A stretch of DNA of 64,000 nucleotides from an uncultured Muribaculaceae bacterium (GCA_934667475.1 CAKUMB010000003.1:103540-167539), one strand, 5' to 3'; counted from the stretch's first letter, positions 41,571-50,528 are shown. The notes: generated from the letters alone by a model not told the origin. Numbers and translations are program-made.

Positions 41571-42290
41571 ATGCAAAAGACTATAATGGCAGCGGCGGCC
41601 ACCGCGCTGGTGTGGGCGGCCGCAAGCTGCGGCGGGGGCAGCGGCGAGAGCGACAGCGCACAGCCCGCAGCACCGCAGCCGCAGGTGGTGATTGACCCCG
41701 GCAAGGCCCCCGCGGCCAATGCTAAGGTGCACTCGCTGCCCACCCACATTGTGCCCGGCCGGCTGCGCGACATATTCACCGACAGCAACCATCTGCAATT
41801 GCGCGCGGCCAAGGCCAACGGGTTTGAGCCGATAGTGGACCTGCGATCGGCCTACAACCTGAAGTGCCCGATAGTGAAAATACACACTTGCGACGCCTAC
41901 GTCCTCGACCCCATGCAGCACTCGCTGCCCTACCTGGTGCCGAAGGCCGCCGAACTGCTGCGCACCATAGGCAAGGCATTCAGCGACACCATTAAGGCGC
42001 GCGGCGGCAAGGCCTACCGCATTAAGGTGACCAGCCTCACGCGCACCGACTACAGTGTGGGCAAGCTGCTGAAGCGCAACCGCAACGCCACATCGCAGTC
42101 GTGCCACCGCTATGGCACCACGTTTGACATAAGCTGGATAAAGTTTGACTGCCTCGACCCGAGCTTTGTGGTGTCGCTCGAAGACTTGAAAAACATTCTG
42201 GCCGAGGTGGTGTATGACCAGCGGCAAAAGGGCAAGTGCTATGTGATGTTTGAAACCAAGCAGGGCTGCTTCCACATCACCGCACGCTGA
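41571..42290 (+). CDS. DUF5715-like lipoprotein, M15 peptidase-like motifs
   Basis: 239 residues from the ATG at 41571, giving a lipoprotein signal with C20 (AASC) followed by a Gly/Ser linker; the frame extends upstream to 41505 but that adds no signal. Conserved motifs are KVTSLTRT, SCHRYGTTFDISW and, near the end, GCFHITAR. The HxxxxxxD plus a later His resembles the zinc ligands of M15 D-Ala-D-Ala carboxypeptidases, so it may act on peptidoglycan; family assignment to DUF5715 is from memory of the motif pattern. No operon partner is obvious. Confidence 0.7.
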   Translation: MQKTIMAAAATALVWAAASCGGGSGESDSAQPAAPQPQVVIDPGKAPAANAKVHSLPTHIVPGRLRDIFTDSNHLQLRAAKANGFEPIVDLRSAYNLKCPIVKIHTCDAYVLDPMQHSLPYLVPKAAELLRTIGKAFSDTIKARGGKAYRIKVTSLTRTDYSVGKLLKRNRNATSQSCHRYGTTFDISWIKFDCLDPSFVVSLEDLKNILAEVVYDQRQKGKCYVMFETKQGCFHITAR

Positions 42291-42354
42291 CCGCAAGGCA
42301 GAAAAAAAGGAACAACATTAACGCATAAATCAGAATAAACAAAGCTACAAAAAA

Positions 42355-43098
42355 ATGACAGAACAGAATGCGATTGCCAACTACTTGAAGTACACTGGCA
42401 ACAAGAGCATCGACATAAAGGTGGCGCTCGTCGACATGGACGGAGTGCTGTATGACTCGATGAAAAATCACACACGCGCATGGGTGAAGCTGATGACCAA
42501 AAACGGCATCAAATGCACCCGCGACGAGTTTTACCTGTATGAGGGCATGACCGGCGAAGCCATAATCAAGCAGATATTCAAGCGAGGCGCCGGCAAAAAC
42601 ATTACCGACGACGAGGCCAAGGCCCTCTATGGCGTAAAGGCGCGCTATTTTCACGAGCTGGGCGAAGTGGGCAAAATCGCCGGCACCGACCAGATGCTGG
42701 CGGCCCTCAAGCAGGCCGGACTTGAATGCGTGCTGGTGACCGGTTCGGGCCAAAAGTCGATACTCGACCGCATCGACACCGACTTTCCAGGTGTGTTCAG
42801 CGACAAGCGCATAACCAGCGCCGACGTGAAGCGCGGCAAACCCAACCCCGAGCCCTACCTGAAGGGAATGGCCAAGGCCGAAGCCAAGGCCAACCAGTGC
42901 ATAGTGGTGGAAAACGCCCCGCTGGGCGTGCAGGCAGGCCATGCGGCCGGCTGCTTCACAGTGGGTGTGACCACAGGCCCCATTCCCGAGAAAGACCTCT
43001 ACAAGGCCGGGGCCGACATAGTGTATGCCGACATGAACGCATTCGCGCAGGCGCTGCCCGGACTCATCGAGCAGTTCAAGGCCACGCAGCAACAATAA
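42355..43098 (+). CDS. HAD-superfamily phosphatase, phosphoglycolate/beta-phosphoglucomutase-like
   Basis: 247-residue cytoplasmic hydrolase. Motif I is VDMDGVLYDS with nucleophile D28 and acid-base D30; motif II LVTGSGQ; motif III and IV KRGKPNPEPYLKG and VVENAPLGVQAGHAAG. A helical cap (about 45-100, with YEGMTGEAIIKQIF) sits between motifs I and II, as in sugar-phosphate mutases and phosphatases. The substrate cannot be assigned from sequence. aroB follows after 22 bases, so the two are probably co-transcribed. Confidence 0.9.
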   Translation: MTEQNAIANYLKYTGNKSIDIKVALVDMDGVLYDSMKNHTRAWVKLMTKNGIKCTRDEFYLYEGMTGEAIIKQIFKRGAGKNITDDEAKALYGVKARYFHELGEVGKIAGTDQMLAALKQAGLECVLVTGSGQKSILDRIDTDFPGVFSDKRITSADVKRGKPNPEPYLKGMAKAEAKANQCIVVENAPLGVQAGHAAGCFTVGVTTGPIPEKDLYKAGADIVYADMNAFAQALPGLIEQFKATQQQ

Positions 43099-43120
43099 GT
43101 AGGACACAGCAAACAGACAC

Positions 43121-44182
43121 ATGGCAACCATGGGCAAAGAGCAACAACTGCACTTCACCAACGACGTGAGCGCCGCACTCAGCAGCATCATAGCCGCCGA
43201 GCGGCCCAACCGCACCTTTGTGCTGGCCGACACCAACACCGAGCGGCTGGTGATGCCGCAACTGGCCATCGACGGGGCGCAGACACTGGTGATGGGCGCC
43301 GGCGACACGTGCAAGACCCTTGACTCGCTGAGCAGCGTGTGGACGCAGCTGGGACAGGGCGGGGCCACACGGCACTCGATGCTGATTAACGTGGGCGGCG
43401 GTGTGGTGACCGACCTTGGCGGATTTGCCGCAGCCACCTTCAAGCGCGGCATGAGGTGTGTGAACGTGCCCACCACACTGCTGGGCGCGGTCGACGCTGC
43501 CGTGGGCGGAAAAACGGGCATAAACTTCGGCGGGCTTAAAAACGAGATTGGCGCGTTTGCCCCAGCATGCCATGTGGTGATTTCCACACGATTCTTCGGC
43601 TCACTGCCCGAGCGCGAAGTGAAGTCGGGCTTCGCCGAAATGCTGAAGCACGCCATGCTCAGCGGCAACGAGGCCATGGACAGCCTGCTCGGCTACGACC
43701 TTGGCGCGCCCGACCCCGAGCGCCTGCTGCAGCTGCTGCAGCACTCGGTGGAGGTGAAAGAACGCATAGTGAGGCAAGACCCCGAGGAGCACGGGCTGCG
43801 CAAGGCCCTGAACCTGGGCCACACCGTGGGCCACGCCCTGGAAAGCACCGCGCTGAAGCGCGGCAAGCCCGTGCCACACGGATATGCAGTGGCGTGGGGG
43901 CTGGTGGCCGAAACGGTGCTGTCGCACCTGCGCCTGGGCTTCCCAAGCGCAAGGCTGCACCGCCTGGCGCAGATGGTGCGCGACAACTATGGCGCCATGC
44001 CCATAACCTGCGACGACTACCCCAGCCTGACCAGCATGATGCAGCACGACAAAAAGAGCCTCAACGGCGAAATAAACTGCACACTGCTGGCAGCATGCGG
44101 CGACATACACATCGACCAAACGATAGCCGTTGAAGAAATGAATACGGCACTCGACATATTCCGCGACCTTATGGGTTTATGA
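43121..44182 (+). CDS. aroB: 3-dehydroquinate synthase
   Basis: Second step of the shikimate pathway, converting DAHP to 3-dehydroquinate with NAD and a metal ion. 353 residues. Signatures: GGGVVTDLGGFAAATFKRG near 90 and PTTLLGAVDAAVGGKTGINF around 112-131, with metal ligands in the ALNLGHTVGHALE segment. A second ATG at 43130 is possible. Downstream lies a 388-base region with a small RNA candidate. Confidence 0.96.
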   Translation: MATMGKEQQLHFTNDVSAALSSIIAAERPNRTFVLADTNTERLVMPQLAIDGAQTLVMGAGDTCKTLDSLSSVWTQLGQGGATRHSMLINVGGGVVTDLGGFAAATFKRGMRCVNVPTTLLGAVDAAVGGKTGINFGGLKNEIGAFAPACHVVISTRFFGSLPEREVKSGFAEMLKHAMLSGNEAMDSLLGYDLGAPDPERLLQLLQHSVEVKERIVRQDPEEHGLRKALNLGHTVGHALESTALKRGKPVPHGYAVAWGLVAETVLSHLRLGFPSARLHRLAQMVRDNYGAMPITCDDYPSLTSMMQHDKKSLNGEINCTLLAACGDIHIDQTIAVEEMNTALDIFRDLMGL

Positions 44183-44273
44183 GAAAAGGTAGGGGGACTT
44201 TAAGTCCTGACTAAGGGAGACAAAGCATGCAGCTCCGTTCGTTGAAGAAAAAGCCGAGTTCGCTGAAACTGGC

Positions 44274-44304
44274 TTGCATTTACCGAAAAAGCATTATACA
44301 TTTG
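44274..44304 (+). promoter_or_regulatory. Promoter of small RNA candidate
   Basis: TTG at 44274-44276, 20-base spacer, TACATTTG at 44297-44304: a full match to the promoter type used throughout the window, placed where no coding gene follows within 260 bases. Confidence 0.75.
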
Positions 44305-44307
44305 CGC

Positions 44308-44446
44308 AACGGTTCTAAGGACAGGAAAAACAAACCCTGTTTTAGTCTTGCCTAGAATGCTATAACATTCGAAGATGGCAACAAGTAAGATTATCTCATA
44401 ATGTGCGTGAGGCCCACGATGTTGATATCGGCAGCCTCATTTTTTT
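44308..44446 (+). ncRNA. Candidate structured small RNA, about 140 nt
   Basis: Bounded by a complete promoter (box ends 44304) and an intrinsic terminator (T run 44440-44446). The interval can form three successive hairpins: ACAGG/CCTGT near the 5' end; a longer stem with CTTGCC near 44371 pairing with GGCAACAAG, capped by the perfect GAATG-CTATAA-CATTC hairpin; and the terminator. No open reading frame of note lies within it. It could be a trans-acting regulator, a 6S-like RNA (Bacteroidales-type RNA families exist) or an aroB 3'-end product. Family membership was not tested. Confidence 0.6.
44408..44446 (+). terminator. Intrinsic terminator of small RNA / aroB
   Basis: TGAGGC (44408-44413) and GCCTCA (44434-44439), with an inner CGAT/ATCG pairing, followed by TTTTTTT. 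It may end both aroB read-through and the small RNA. Confidence 0.82.
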
Positions 44447-44510
44447 GCCCCTATACCTACCGATTGCGGTAGCTGGCGGCACAACACCCATAACATTGAT
44501 AAAAAACTGG

Positions 44511-44538
44511 GCCTGCGATATAATTATCGCAGGCTTTT
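44511..44538 (+). terminator. Hairpin with T tail just upstream of TonB-dependent receptor
   Basis: GCCTGCGATA (44511-44520), loop TAAT, TATCGCAGGC (44525-44534), then TTTT. A perfect 10-bp stem ending 33 bases before the receptor start codon. Either the end of a short upstream transcript or an attenuator of the receptor. Confidence 0.6.
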
Positions 44539-44570
44539 CACGTTAATAAAATATTATATTGTGCTTAATA

Positions 44571-46979
44571 ATGATGAAGACAAACGTGAAATCGCTGATG
44601 CTGACACTGCTGTGCATGCTCATGGCTGTGGCCGCTGCGGCGCAAGTGACCATAAAAGGGAAAGTGACCGATGAAACGGGCAGCCCCGTGGGATTTGCCA
44701 CCGTGAGGGTGCTGGGCACCACCGTGGGCGTGAACACCGACCAAAAAGGCGACTACGAGCTGAAGGTGCCCGAGGCCGACACCGTGATGGTGGAATTCAC
44801 CTGCCTGGGCTACAGCTCCATAAAGCGGCAGCTGCTGAAGCCGCGCGGCACGGTCACGCTCAACCCCAAGATGTATGAGAAAACCCACGAGCTAAACACC
44901 GTGGAGGTGACTGAATACCGCCGCCAGACCAACACCATGCAGAACATCGACGTGGACAAGGTGAAACTGACGCCCGATGTGGCAGGCGGCGGAGTGGAGA
45001 GCGTGCTCACCACCCAGGCCGGCGTGAGTTCGAAAAACGAGATGAGTTCGCAATACATGGTGCGCGGCGGCACATACGACGAAAACAGTGTATACATCAA
45101 CGGCATAGAAATCTACCGCCCGCAGCTAATCAGCTCGGGCCAGCAAGAGGGACTTAGCATCATCAACCCCGACTTGGTGAACCAAGTGACATTCTCAACC
45201 GGCGGCTTCAACGCGGAGTATGGCGACAAGATGGCCTCGGTGCTCGACATCACTTACCGCGAGCCGCAGGCATTCGAAGGCTCGCTCGCAGCCAGCCTGA
45301 TGGGCGGCAGCCTGTCGCTGGGCCAGAGCAGCGGCAAGTTTTCGCAACTGCACGGATTCCGATACAAACGCAACTCGTCGCTGCTGGGTTCGCTCGACAG
45401 CAAGGGCGAGTATGACCCGCAGTATTTCGACTACCAGACCAACCTCGTGTTCAAGCCGTCGAGCAAATTCAAAGTGTCGTTTCTTGGCAACGTGTCGATC
45501 AACGACTACCGCTTCACGCCCGAAAACCGCGAGACCAGCTTCGGTACATCGACCAACGCCAAGACATTCAAAGTGTATTTCGACGGTCACGAGAAGGACA
45601 AGTTTCAAACCTACTTCGGCGCGCTCAACCTCAACTACCGCCTTAACAAGGGCAACGACTTCAGCCTCACCGCATCGGGCTACCAGACCAACGAGCTGGT
45701 GGCCTACGACATTCACGGCGAGTACTGGCTCGACGAGGCCGGCACAAGCGGCAGCGGCAGCGTGGGCGGCGAGCTGGGCGTGGGCAAATATCACGAGCAC
45801 TCGCGCAACAGGCTAAAAATAAGCGTATTCAACGTGGGCCTGAAGGGCAACACATCGCTCAACCACAACAACTTCACCTACGGTCTGAACCTGAGGCGCG
45901 AAACCATCTACGAGCGGTCGCGCGAATGGCAGTGGCGCGACTCGGCAGGCTACTCGCTGCCCCATGTGCCGGGCGAGGTGAACGTGATCTACAGCCTCAC
46001 ATCGCGCCACGACCTGAGCACCACACGCTTTGCAGCCTTTGTGCAAGACACCTACAAACTGATGACCGGCGCCGGCCTGCTGAGCATCAACGGCGGCGTG
46101 CGCGTGAGCCACTGGGACTTCAACAAGGAGACACTGATATCACCGCGCTTCAGCCTTGGATTTGTGCCTGAGCGCAACAACCGATTCTCGCTGCGCATGG
46201 CTGGCGGCCTCTACTATCAGGCTCCATTCTACAAGGAATACCGCATGCAGGGCACCGACTCGGCCGGCAACACCTGCATTGCGCTCAACAGCGACATCAA
46301 GTCGCAGCGCAGCGTGCACTTCATAGTGGGCGGTGACTACACCTTCCGCGCCATCAACCGCCCGTTTAAGTTCACCGCCGAGATGTACTACAAGCGGCTG
46401 AGCAACCTCATTCCATATGAGGTGGACAACTTGAAGCTGTCATACACCGGCGTGAACTCGTCGAAGGGCTACATAGCCGGCGTCGACTTCAAGCTGTTTG
46501 GCCAGTTTGTGGAGGGCACCGACTCATGGATAAGCTTCTCGCTGATGAAGACGCAGGAAGACATGGGCGGAGTGAAGGTGCCGCTGCCCACCGACCAGCG
46601 CTATAGCGTGGCGCTGTTTTTCACCGACTACTTCCCGGGCATTCCGCGCCTCAAGTTCAGCCTCAAGGCCATATTGAGCGACGGCCTGCCCACCACAGCT
46701 CCACGCAAGACCCGCGCCGACGGACACTTCCGCCAGCCAGCCTACAAGCGCGCCGACATAGGCTTGAGCTACATGCTGGTGGGCAGCGAGCACCGCCCCA
46801 CAAGCGGCCTGCTGAGCCACTTCAAGAGCATTTGGTTGGGCCTGGATGTGTTTAACCTGCTCGACATTTCAAACGTGAGCAGCTACTACTGGATTACCGA
46901 CGTGAACAACATCCAGTATGCCGTGCCCAACTACCTCACGCGCCGCCAAATCAACGCGCGCCTGTCGCTCACATTCTAA
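44571..46979 (+). CDS. TonB-dependent receptor with carboxypeptidase-like N-terminal domain
   Basis: Outer-membrane transporter of 802 residues. Signal peptide to about residue 25 (ends AAAAQ). A carboxypeptidase-regulatory-like beta domain follows (VTIKGKVTDETGSPVGFATV, about 26-110), then the plug, with VRGGTYDENSVYINGIEIY and VTFSTGGFNAEYGDKMAS, and a 22-strand barrel ending LSLTF with the terminal Phe. At about 800 residues it is shorter than SusC proteins, and no SusD gene follows. Instead a PfkB-type sugar kinase starts 13 bases later, so a sugar or nucleoside substrate is conceivable, but this is inference. ATG at 44574 is an equally possible start. Confidence 0.92.
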   Translation: MMKTNVKSLMLTLLCMLMAVAAAAQVTIKGKVTDETGSPVGFATVRVLGTTVGVNTDQKGDYELKVPEADTVMVEFTCLGYSSIKRQLLKPRGTVTLNPKMYEKTHELNTVEVTEYRRQTNTMQNIDVDKVKLTPDVAGGGVESVLTTQAGVSSKNEMSSQYMVRGGTYDENSVYINGIEIYRPQLISSGQQEGLSIINPDLVNQVTFSTGGFNAEYGDKMASVLDITYREPQAFEGSLAASLMGGSLSLGQSSGKFSQLHGFRYKRNSSLLGSLDSKGEYDPQYFDYQTNLVFKPSSKFKVSFLGNVSINDYRFTPENRETSFGTSTNAKTFKVYFDGHEKDKFQTYFGALNLNYRLNKGNDFSLTASGYQTNELVAYDIHGEYWLDEAGTSGSGSVGGELGVGKYHEHSRNRLKISVFNVGLKGNTSLNHNNFTYGLNLRRETIYERSREWQWRDSAGYSLPHVPGEVNVIYSLTSRHDLSTTRFAAFVQDTYKLMTGAGLLSINGGVRVSHWDFNKETLISPRFSLGFVPERNNRFSLRMAGGLYYQAPFYKEYRMQGTDSAGNTCIALNSDIKSQRSVHFIVGGDYTFRAINRPFKFTAEMYYKRLSNLIPYEVDNLKLSYTGVNSSKGYIAGVDFKLFGQFVEGTDSWISFSLMKTQEDMGGVKVPLPTDQRYSVALFFTDYFPGIPRLKFSLKAILSDGLPTTAPRKTRADGHFRQPAYKRADIGLSYMLVGSEHRPTSGLLSHFKSIWLGLDVFNLLDISNVSSYYWITDVNNIQYAVPNYLTRRQINARLSLTF

Positions 46980-46992
46980 AAAAGCAATTCAT

Positions 46993-47895
46993 ATGACAAC
47001 ACAACGAATGGTGATAGGCATAGGAGAAGTGCTGTGGGACATGCTGCCATCGGGACCCAGGCTTGGCGGCGCGCCCGCCAACTTTGCCTACCACGTGGGG
47101 CAGCTGGGACTGCCCGCCGCGGTGGTGAGCCGCGTGGGCGGCGACAGCCTTGGCCGCCAGGCCGTAGAGCAGCTGAGCCAGCGCGGCATTGAGGTGGTGG
47201 CCGGAATCAGTGACTTGCCCACAGGCACCGTCGACGTGCAGCTCGACGCAGCCGGAGTGCCATCATACCAGATAGCCACCCCAGCTGCATGGGACCGCAT
47301 AGAGTGGACGCCCCAGCTGCAAGAGGCCGCAAGCCACGCCCGCGCCATATGCTGGGGCACACTGGCGCAGCGCGGCCACTCGGCAAGCGCCATAAGGCAA
47401 GCGGCCACCTGCGCCCCACCCGACTGCATTAAGATATTTGACGCCAACCTGCGCGCGCCGCACTACAGCATGGCCACCATAGCCGAATCGCTGAAGCTGT
47501 GCAGCGTGCTGAAGCTCAACGACGACGAGCTGGCACTGCTGGCGCGCAACGGCCTTGCCACGGCCGGCAGCGGCGAGGTGGAGGCCTGCCGCGGCATACT
47601 GCAAAGCCACAGCAGACTGCGCATGGTGGTGCTCACCTGCGGCAGCCGCTGCAGCCACGTGGTGAGCGCCGACGGCACGGCATCGACCCTGCCCACCCCG
47701 CGCGTGAATGTGGCCGACACCGTGGGCGCAGGCGACTCGTTCACCGCCGCCCTGTGCGCAGCCCTGCTCAGCGGCATGCCCGCCGCCGAGGCACACCTCC
47801 TGGCCGTGGACGTGAGCGCATATGTGTGCTCGTGCCACGGCGCAATGCCAGCGCTGACGGCCGATCTAAAGGCGCGGCTGACGGCTGCCAAGTGA
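46993..47895 (+). CDS. PfkB-family carbohydrate kinase, fructokinase-like
   Basis: 300-residue ribokinase-fold kinase. Start at 46993 is chosen because the upstream frame runs into the receptor gene. GEVLWDMLPSGPRLGGAPANFAYH is the N-terminal signature (GG..N) and DTVGAGDSFTAALC near 245-258 holds the catalytic Asp and anion hole. The layout resembles fructokinases. Starts 13 bases after the receptor stop, so both are in one operon. Confidence 0.9.
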   Translation: MTTQRMVIGIGEVLWDMLPSGPRLGGAPANFAYHVGQLGLPAAVVSRVGGDSLGRQAVEQLSQRGIEVVAGISDLPTGTVDVQLDAAGVPSYQIATPAAWDRIEWTPQLQEAASHARAICWGTLAQRGHSASAIRQAATCAPPDCIKIFDANLRAPHYSMATIAESLKLCSVLKLNDDELALLARNGLATAGSGEVEACRGILQSHSRLRMVVLTCGSRCSHVVSADGTASTLPTPRVNVADTVGAGDSFTAALCAALLSGMPAAEAHLLAVDVSAYVCSCHGAMPALTADLKARLTAAK

Positions 47896-47994
47896 TTTTT
47901 TGCGGCCACAAGGCGGCCAATTAGCGCAAAAAAGACTAACTTTGTGACTATATAGCAACATTTATAACAATTAACTACAAAAACAGACATAATC

Positions 47995-48960
47995 ATGGCA
48001 AAACCCTACGTAATAGGCATCGACATGGGCGGCACTAACACCGTGTTTGGCATTGTTGACGCCCGCGGCAATGTGATAGCAAGCGACTCGATAAAAACGG
48101 CGAAGCACGCCGACATCAACGACTACATCGACGAACTCCACACCGAACTCACCCGCATAATAAAGGCCAACGACGCCGAAGGCAAAATCAACGGCATAGG
48201 CATTGGCGCGCCCAACGCCAACTACTTCACCGGCGTGATTGAAGACGGTGTGAACCTGCCCTGGCCCACCCCGATACCACTGGCCGACCTCGTGAGCCAG
48301 AAGTTTGGCATTCCATGCCTCATAACCAACGACGCCAACGCTGCCGCCATAGGCGAAATGACCTACGGTGCGGCACGCGGACTCAAAGACTTCATAATGA
48401 TAACGCTGGGCACAGGCGTGGGCAGCGGCATAGTGATCAACGGACAGATGGTGTATGGCCACGACGGATTTGCCGGCGAGCTGGGCCACGTGATAGTGAA
48501 GCGCAACAACGGCCGCATTTGCGGCTGCGGACGCACTGGCTGCCTCGAGGCTTACTGCTCGGCCACAGGCGTGGCACGCACGGCGCGCGAGTTCCTTGAG
48601 ATACGCAACGACGAATCACTGCTGCGCAATCTCGACATCAACTCAATCACCTCGAAAGACGTGTATGACTGCGCGGCCGCCGGCGACAAACTGGCCAAGG
48701 ACATATTTGAATACACCGGCACCATTCTGGGCGAGGCGCTGGCCGACTTCGTGACGTTCTCTAGTCCAGAGGCGTTTGTGCTGTTTGGCGGCCTCACCAA
48801 GAGCGGCGACTACATTATGAAGCCCATAAAGGAGGCGTTTGACAAAAACATTCTGAGCATATACAAAGGCAAAGTGAAGATTCTGCTGTCAGAGCTCAAA
48901 GAGAGCGACGCCGCAGTGCTTGGCGCATCGGCGCTGGGCTGGGAAATCAAGAACAACTAA
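47995..48960 (+). CDS. ROK-family sugar kinase, glucokinase-like
   Basis: 321-residue kinase. Phosphate-binding loop IGIDMGGTNTVFGI at the N-terminus; catalytic Asp in ITNDANAAAIGEM; ROK zinc motif CGCGRTGCLEAY; ExGH at GELGHVIV. No DNA-binding domain is present, so it is an enzyme rather than a NagC/XylR repressor. Probably glucokinase or a relative acting on glucose, mannose or GlcNAc. A TAACTTTG box lies at 47937-47944 without a clear -33 element. Ended by the terminator at 48992. Confidence 0.93.
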   Translation: MAKPYVIGIDMGGTNTVFGIVDARGNVIASDSIKTAKHADINDYIDELHTELTRIIKANDAEGKINGIGIGAPNANYFTGVIEDGVNLPWPTPIPLADLVSQKFGIPCLITNDANAAAIGEMTYGAARGLKDFIMITLGTGVGSGIVINGQMVYGHDGFAGELGHVIVKRNNGRICGCGRTGCLEAYCSATGVARTAREFLEIRNDESLLRNLDINSITSKDVYDCAAAGDKLAKDIFEYTGTILGEALADFVTFSSPEAFVLFGGLTKSGDYIMKPIKEAFDKNILSIYKGKVKILLSELKESDAAVLGASALGWEIKNN

Positions 48961-48991
48961 CCCGCGCCTGCTCTACGCGCACCAACCATAA

Positions 48992-49038
48992 CGGCCGGGC
49001 TGCCACCCACTCAATCACAGAGCGTGGCAGCCCGGCCG
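48992..49038 (+). terminator. Terminator after ROK kinase gene
   Basis: CGGCCGGGCTGCCAC (48992-49006) pairs perfectly with GTGGCAGCCCGGCCG (49024-49038), 15 bp. The T run after it is weak (CATTTGTCG). Confidence 0.75.
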
Positions 49039-49073
49039 CATTTGTCGCTTTTGTTTTTTTGTATGTTAAAAAC

Positions 49074-49104
49074 TTGATTTTTATTTGTTTTAGTGATAAT
49101 TTTG
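49074..49104 (+). promoter_or_regulatory. Promoter of secreted protein at 49141
   Basis: TTG at 49074-49076, 20-base spacer, TAATTTTG at 49097-49104; leader of about 33 nt with AAGGAA. Confidence 0.8.
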
Positions 49105-49140
49105 CGCCAACAAAAGGAAAAAATTCAGAATAGAGAGAAT

Positions 49141-50499
49141 ATGAAACTACACATGCTACTACTGCCTGCTGCGGCCGCACTGTGCTCCGTTCAGGCCCAA
49201 GCACACGACTACAATGTGGCGTACACCGAAAGTCCCGGCAGCAAACTGACCCTGACGTGGGTCGACAACAACCTGGCCGACTTGCACTACTTCGCCCTGC
49301 CCAAGACGGGGACGCAGCAGTTTTTCACAGCCTCGAGCCTCAACCCGAGCTACGAGAGCCAGTATCCCAACAACAAGTTCAGCCTCGACCGCGTGCTCAC
49401 CGAGTTCAACATTTCGCGCCGCGAACTGATGAATGGTGACGCCAACGCCACCAAGGAGGGCTGCACCACAAGCCAAGTGGTGCCCGAAGGCGCAAAAATC
49501 ACCAGCCTCACCCTGCCCGGCCAGTGGCTGGGCGGCAGCAAAAATGCAGTGGTTGACGCCTACCTGAAGAATGCCAGCAACGGCACACTGAACGTGGACA
49601 TGGGCCACGACGCCGTGGTGGCGCGCGCCGGACAGTGCTACGCCAATGCGCAGGCGGTGGAGCTGGGCCAGGACGGCAAGCTGATGGCGCTCACGCTGAA
49701 TGACAGCAAGGGCACCCCATTTGCCTACGACGGCAACGACATGATTCTCTCCATCGACACGCAGGTGTCCGAGGGCGCAAGCCAGTTTGCATGGGCCACA
49801 GCCAGCGCCGAGAAGAATTTGGCAACCGCCATCCATGGTCAAAGCGCCGGCAAGGACGTGTTTAACACCAGCGCCGGCGAGAGCTATGGCACAGCCGGAG
49901 CAGTGGCCACATTCATGCAGCTGAAGCGCAACCAAGCTCCGGCCATCGAGGCCACCTACTACACCAACGACGTGAAGTTTAAGATTACCGACAACGAGGG
50001 CAACATCATCAACGACACCATCAGCGACAAGCAGCCCAACGGCCGCCCCTTTGTGCGCCTGAAGCAGGGCAACACCGTGATAGGCATCCACGAGGTGGAC
50101 GAGAACGGCGAATATACATTCCAGGGCGTTGACTACACCAAGACCTACAACATTAGCGTGGCCAGCAACTCGTATGGCTACATTGAGACCGACGGCATCC
50201 GCTTCGACGACGCTGGCCGCAAGGTGGAAAACGACATAGTGGTGGAGGTGAAGTTCCACCTTATGCCCGGCTTCGAGCCTCCATTTGGCGGTGTGGAGAG
50301 CGTTGAGGCCAAAGCACTGAAAGTGTGGGGCGGCAACGGTGAGATTGGCATCGAGGCCGAAACCGCGACACCCATCACCGTGTGCGACCTCATGGGCCGC
50401 GTGGCACGCCGACTCACCGCCGAGCCCGGCCGCACCAGCATCGACGGGCTTGCGCCCGGCATATATGTGGTGAACCGCACCAAGGTGATAGTGAAGTAG
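49141..50499 (+). CDS. Secreted protein of unknown function with T9SS-like sorting domain
   Basis: 452 residues, unrecognised. The start at 49141 follows the promoter; the frame is open upstream only into the promoter. Signal peptide about 1-21 (ends AQA). The body (about 22-390) is beta-rich with no known catalytic motif; a middle part, FKITDNEGNIINDTI to YTFQGVDYTKTYNISV, looks like a carboxypeptidase-regulatory or Ig-like module. The last 50 residues match the T9SS sorting module: PITVCDLMGRVARRL, LAPGIYVVN and a terminal KVIVK identical in plan to the protein at 24717. Probably surface-attached or released. Monocistronic with a terminator after it. Confidence 0.75.
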   Translation: MKLHMLLLPAAAALCSVQAQAHDYNVAYTESPGSKLTLTWVDNNLADLHYFALPKTGTQQFFTASSLNPSYESQYPNNKFSLDRVLTEFNISRRELMNGDANATKEGCTTSQVVPEGAKITSLTLPGQWLGGSKNAVVDAYLKNASNGTLNVDMGHDAVVARAGQCYANAQAVELGQDGKLMALTLNDSKGTPFAYDGNDMILSIDTQVSEGASQFAWATASAEKNLATAIHGQSAGKDVFNTSAGESYGTAGAVATFMQLKRNQAPAIEATYYTNDVKFKITDNEGNIINDTISDKQPNGRPFVRLKQGNTVIGIHEVDENGEYTFQGVDYTKTYNISVASNSYGYIETDGIRFDDAGRKVENDIVVEVKFHLMPGFEPPFGGVESVEAKALKVWGGNGEIGIEAETATPITVCDLMGRVARRLTAEPGRTSIDGLAPGIYVVNRTKVIVK

Positions 50500-50528
50500 G
50501 CCACACAGGCTACTACTCATGGAAAAAG

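Larger units (their letters stand above)
44183..44570 (+). other. Gene-free region with small RNA candidate and hairpins
   Basis: 388 bases between aroB and the second TonB-dependent receptor, less GC-rich than its surroundings. It contains a 6+6 palindrome GGACTTTAAGTCC (about 44206-44218), a complete promoter (44274-44304), a probable small RNA ending in an intrinsic terminator (44308-44446), and a second 10-bp hairpin with a short T tail (44511-44538). A 42-codon frame at 44226-44354 has no recognisable product and is rejected. Confidence 0.65.

Noticed and set aside
44226..44354. 42-codon plus-strand frame before and into the small RNA
   Set aside because: No recognisable protein, no suitable promoter ahead of its start, and it overlaps the promoter of the RNA candidate.
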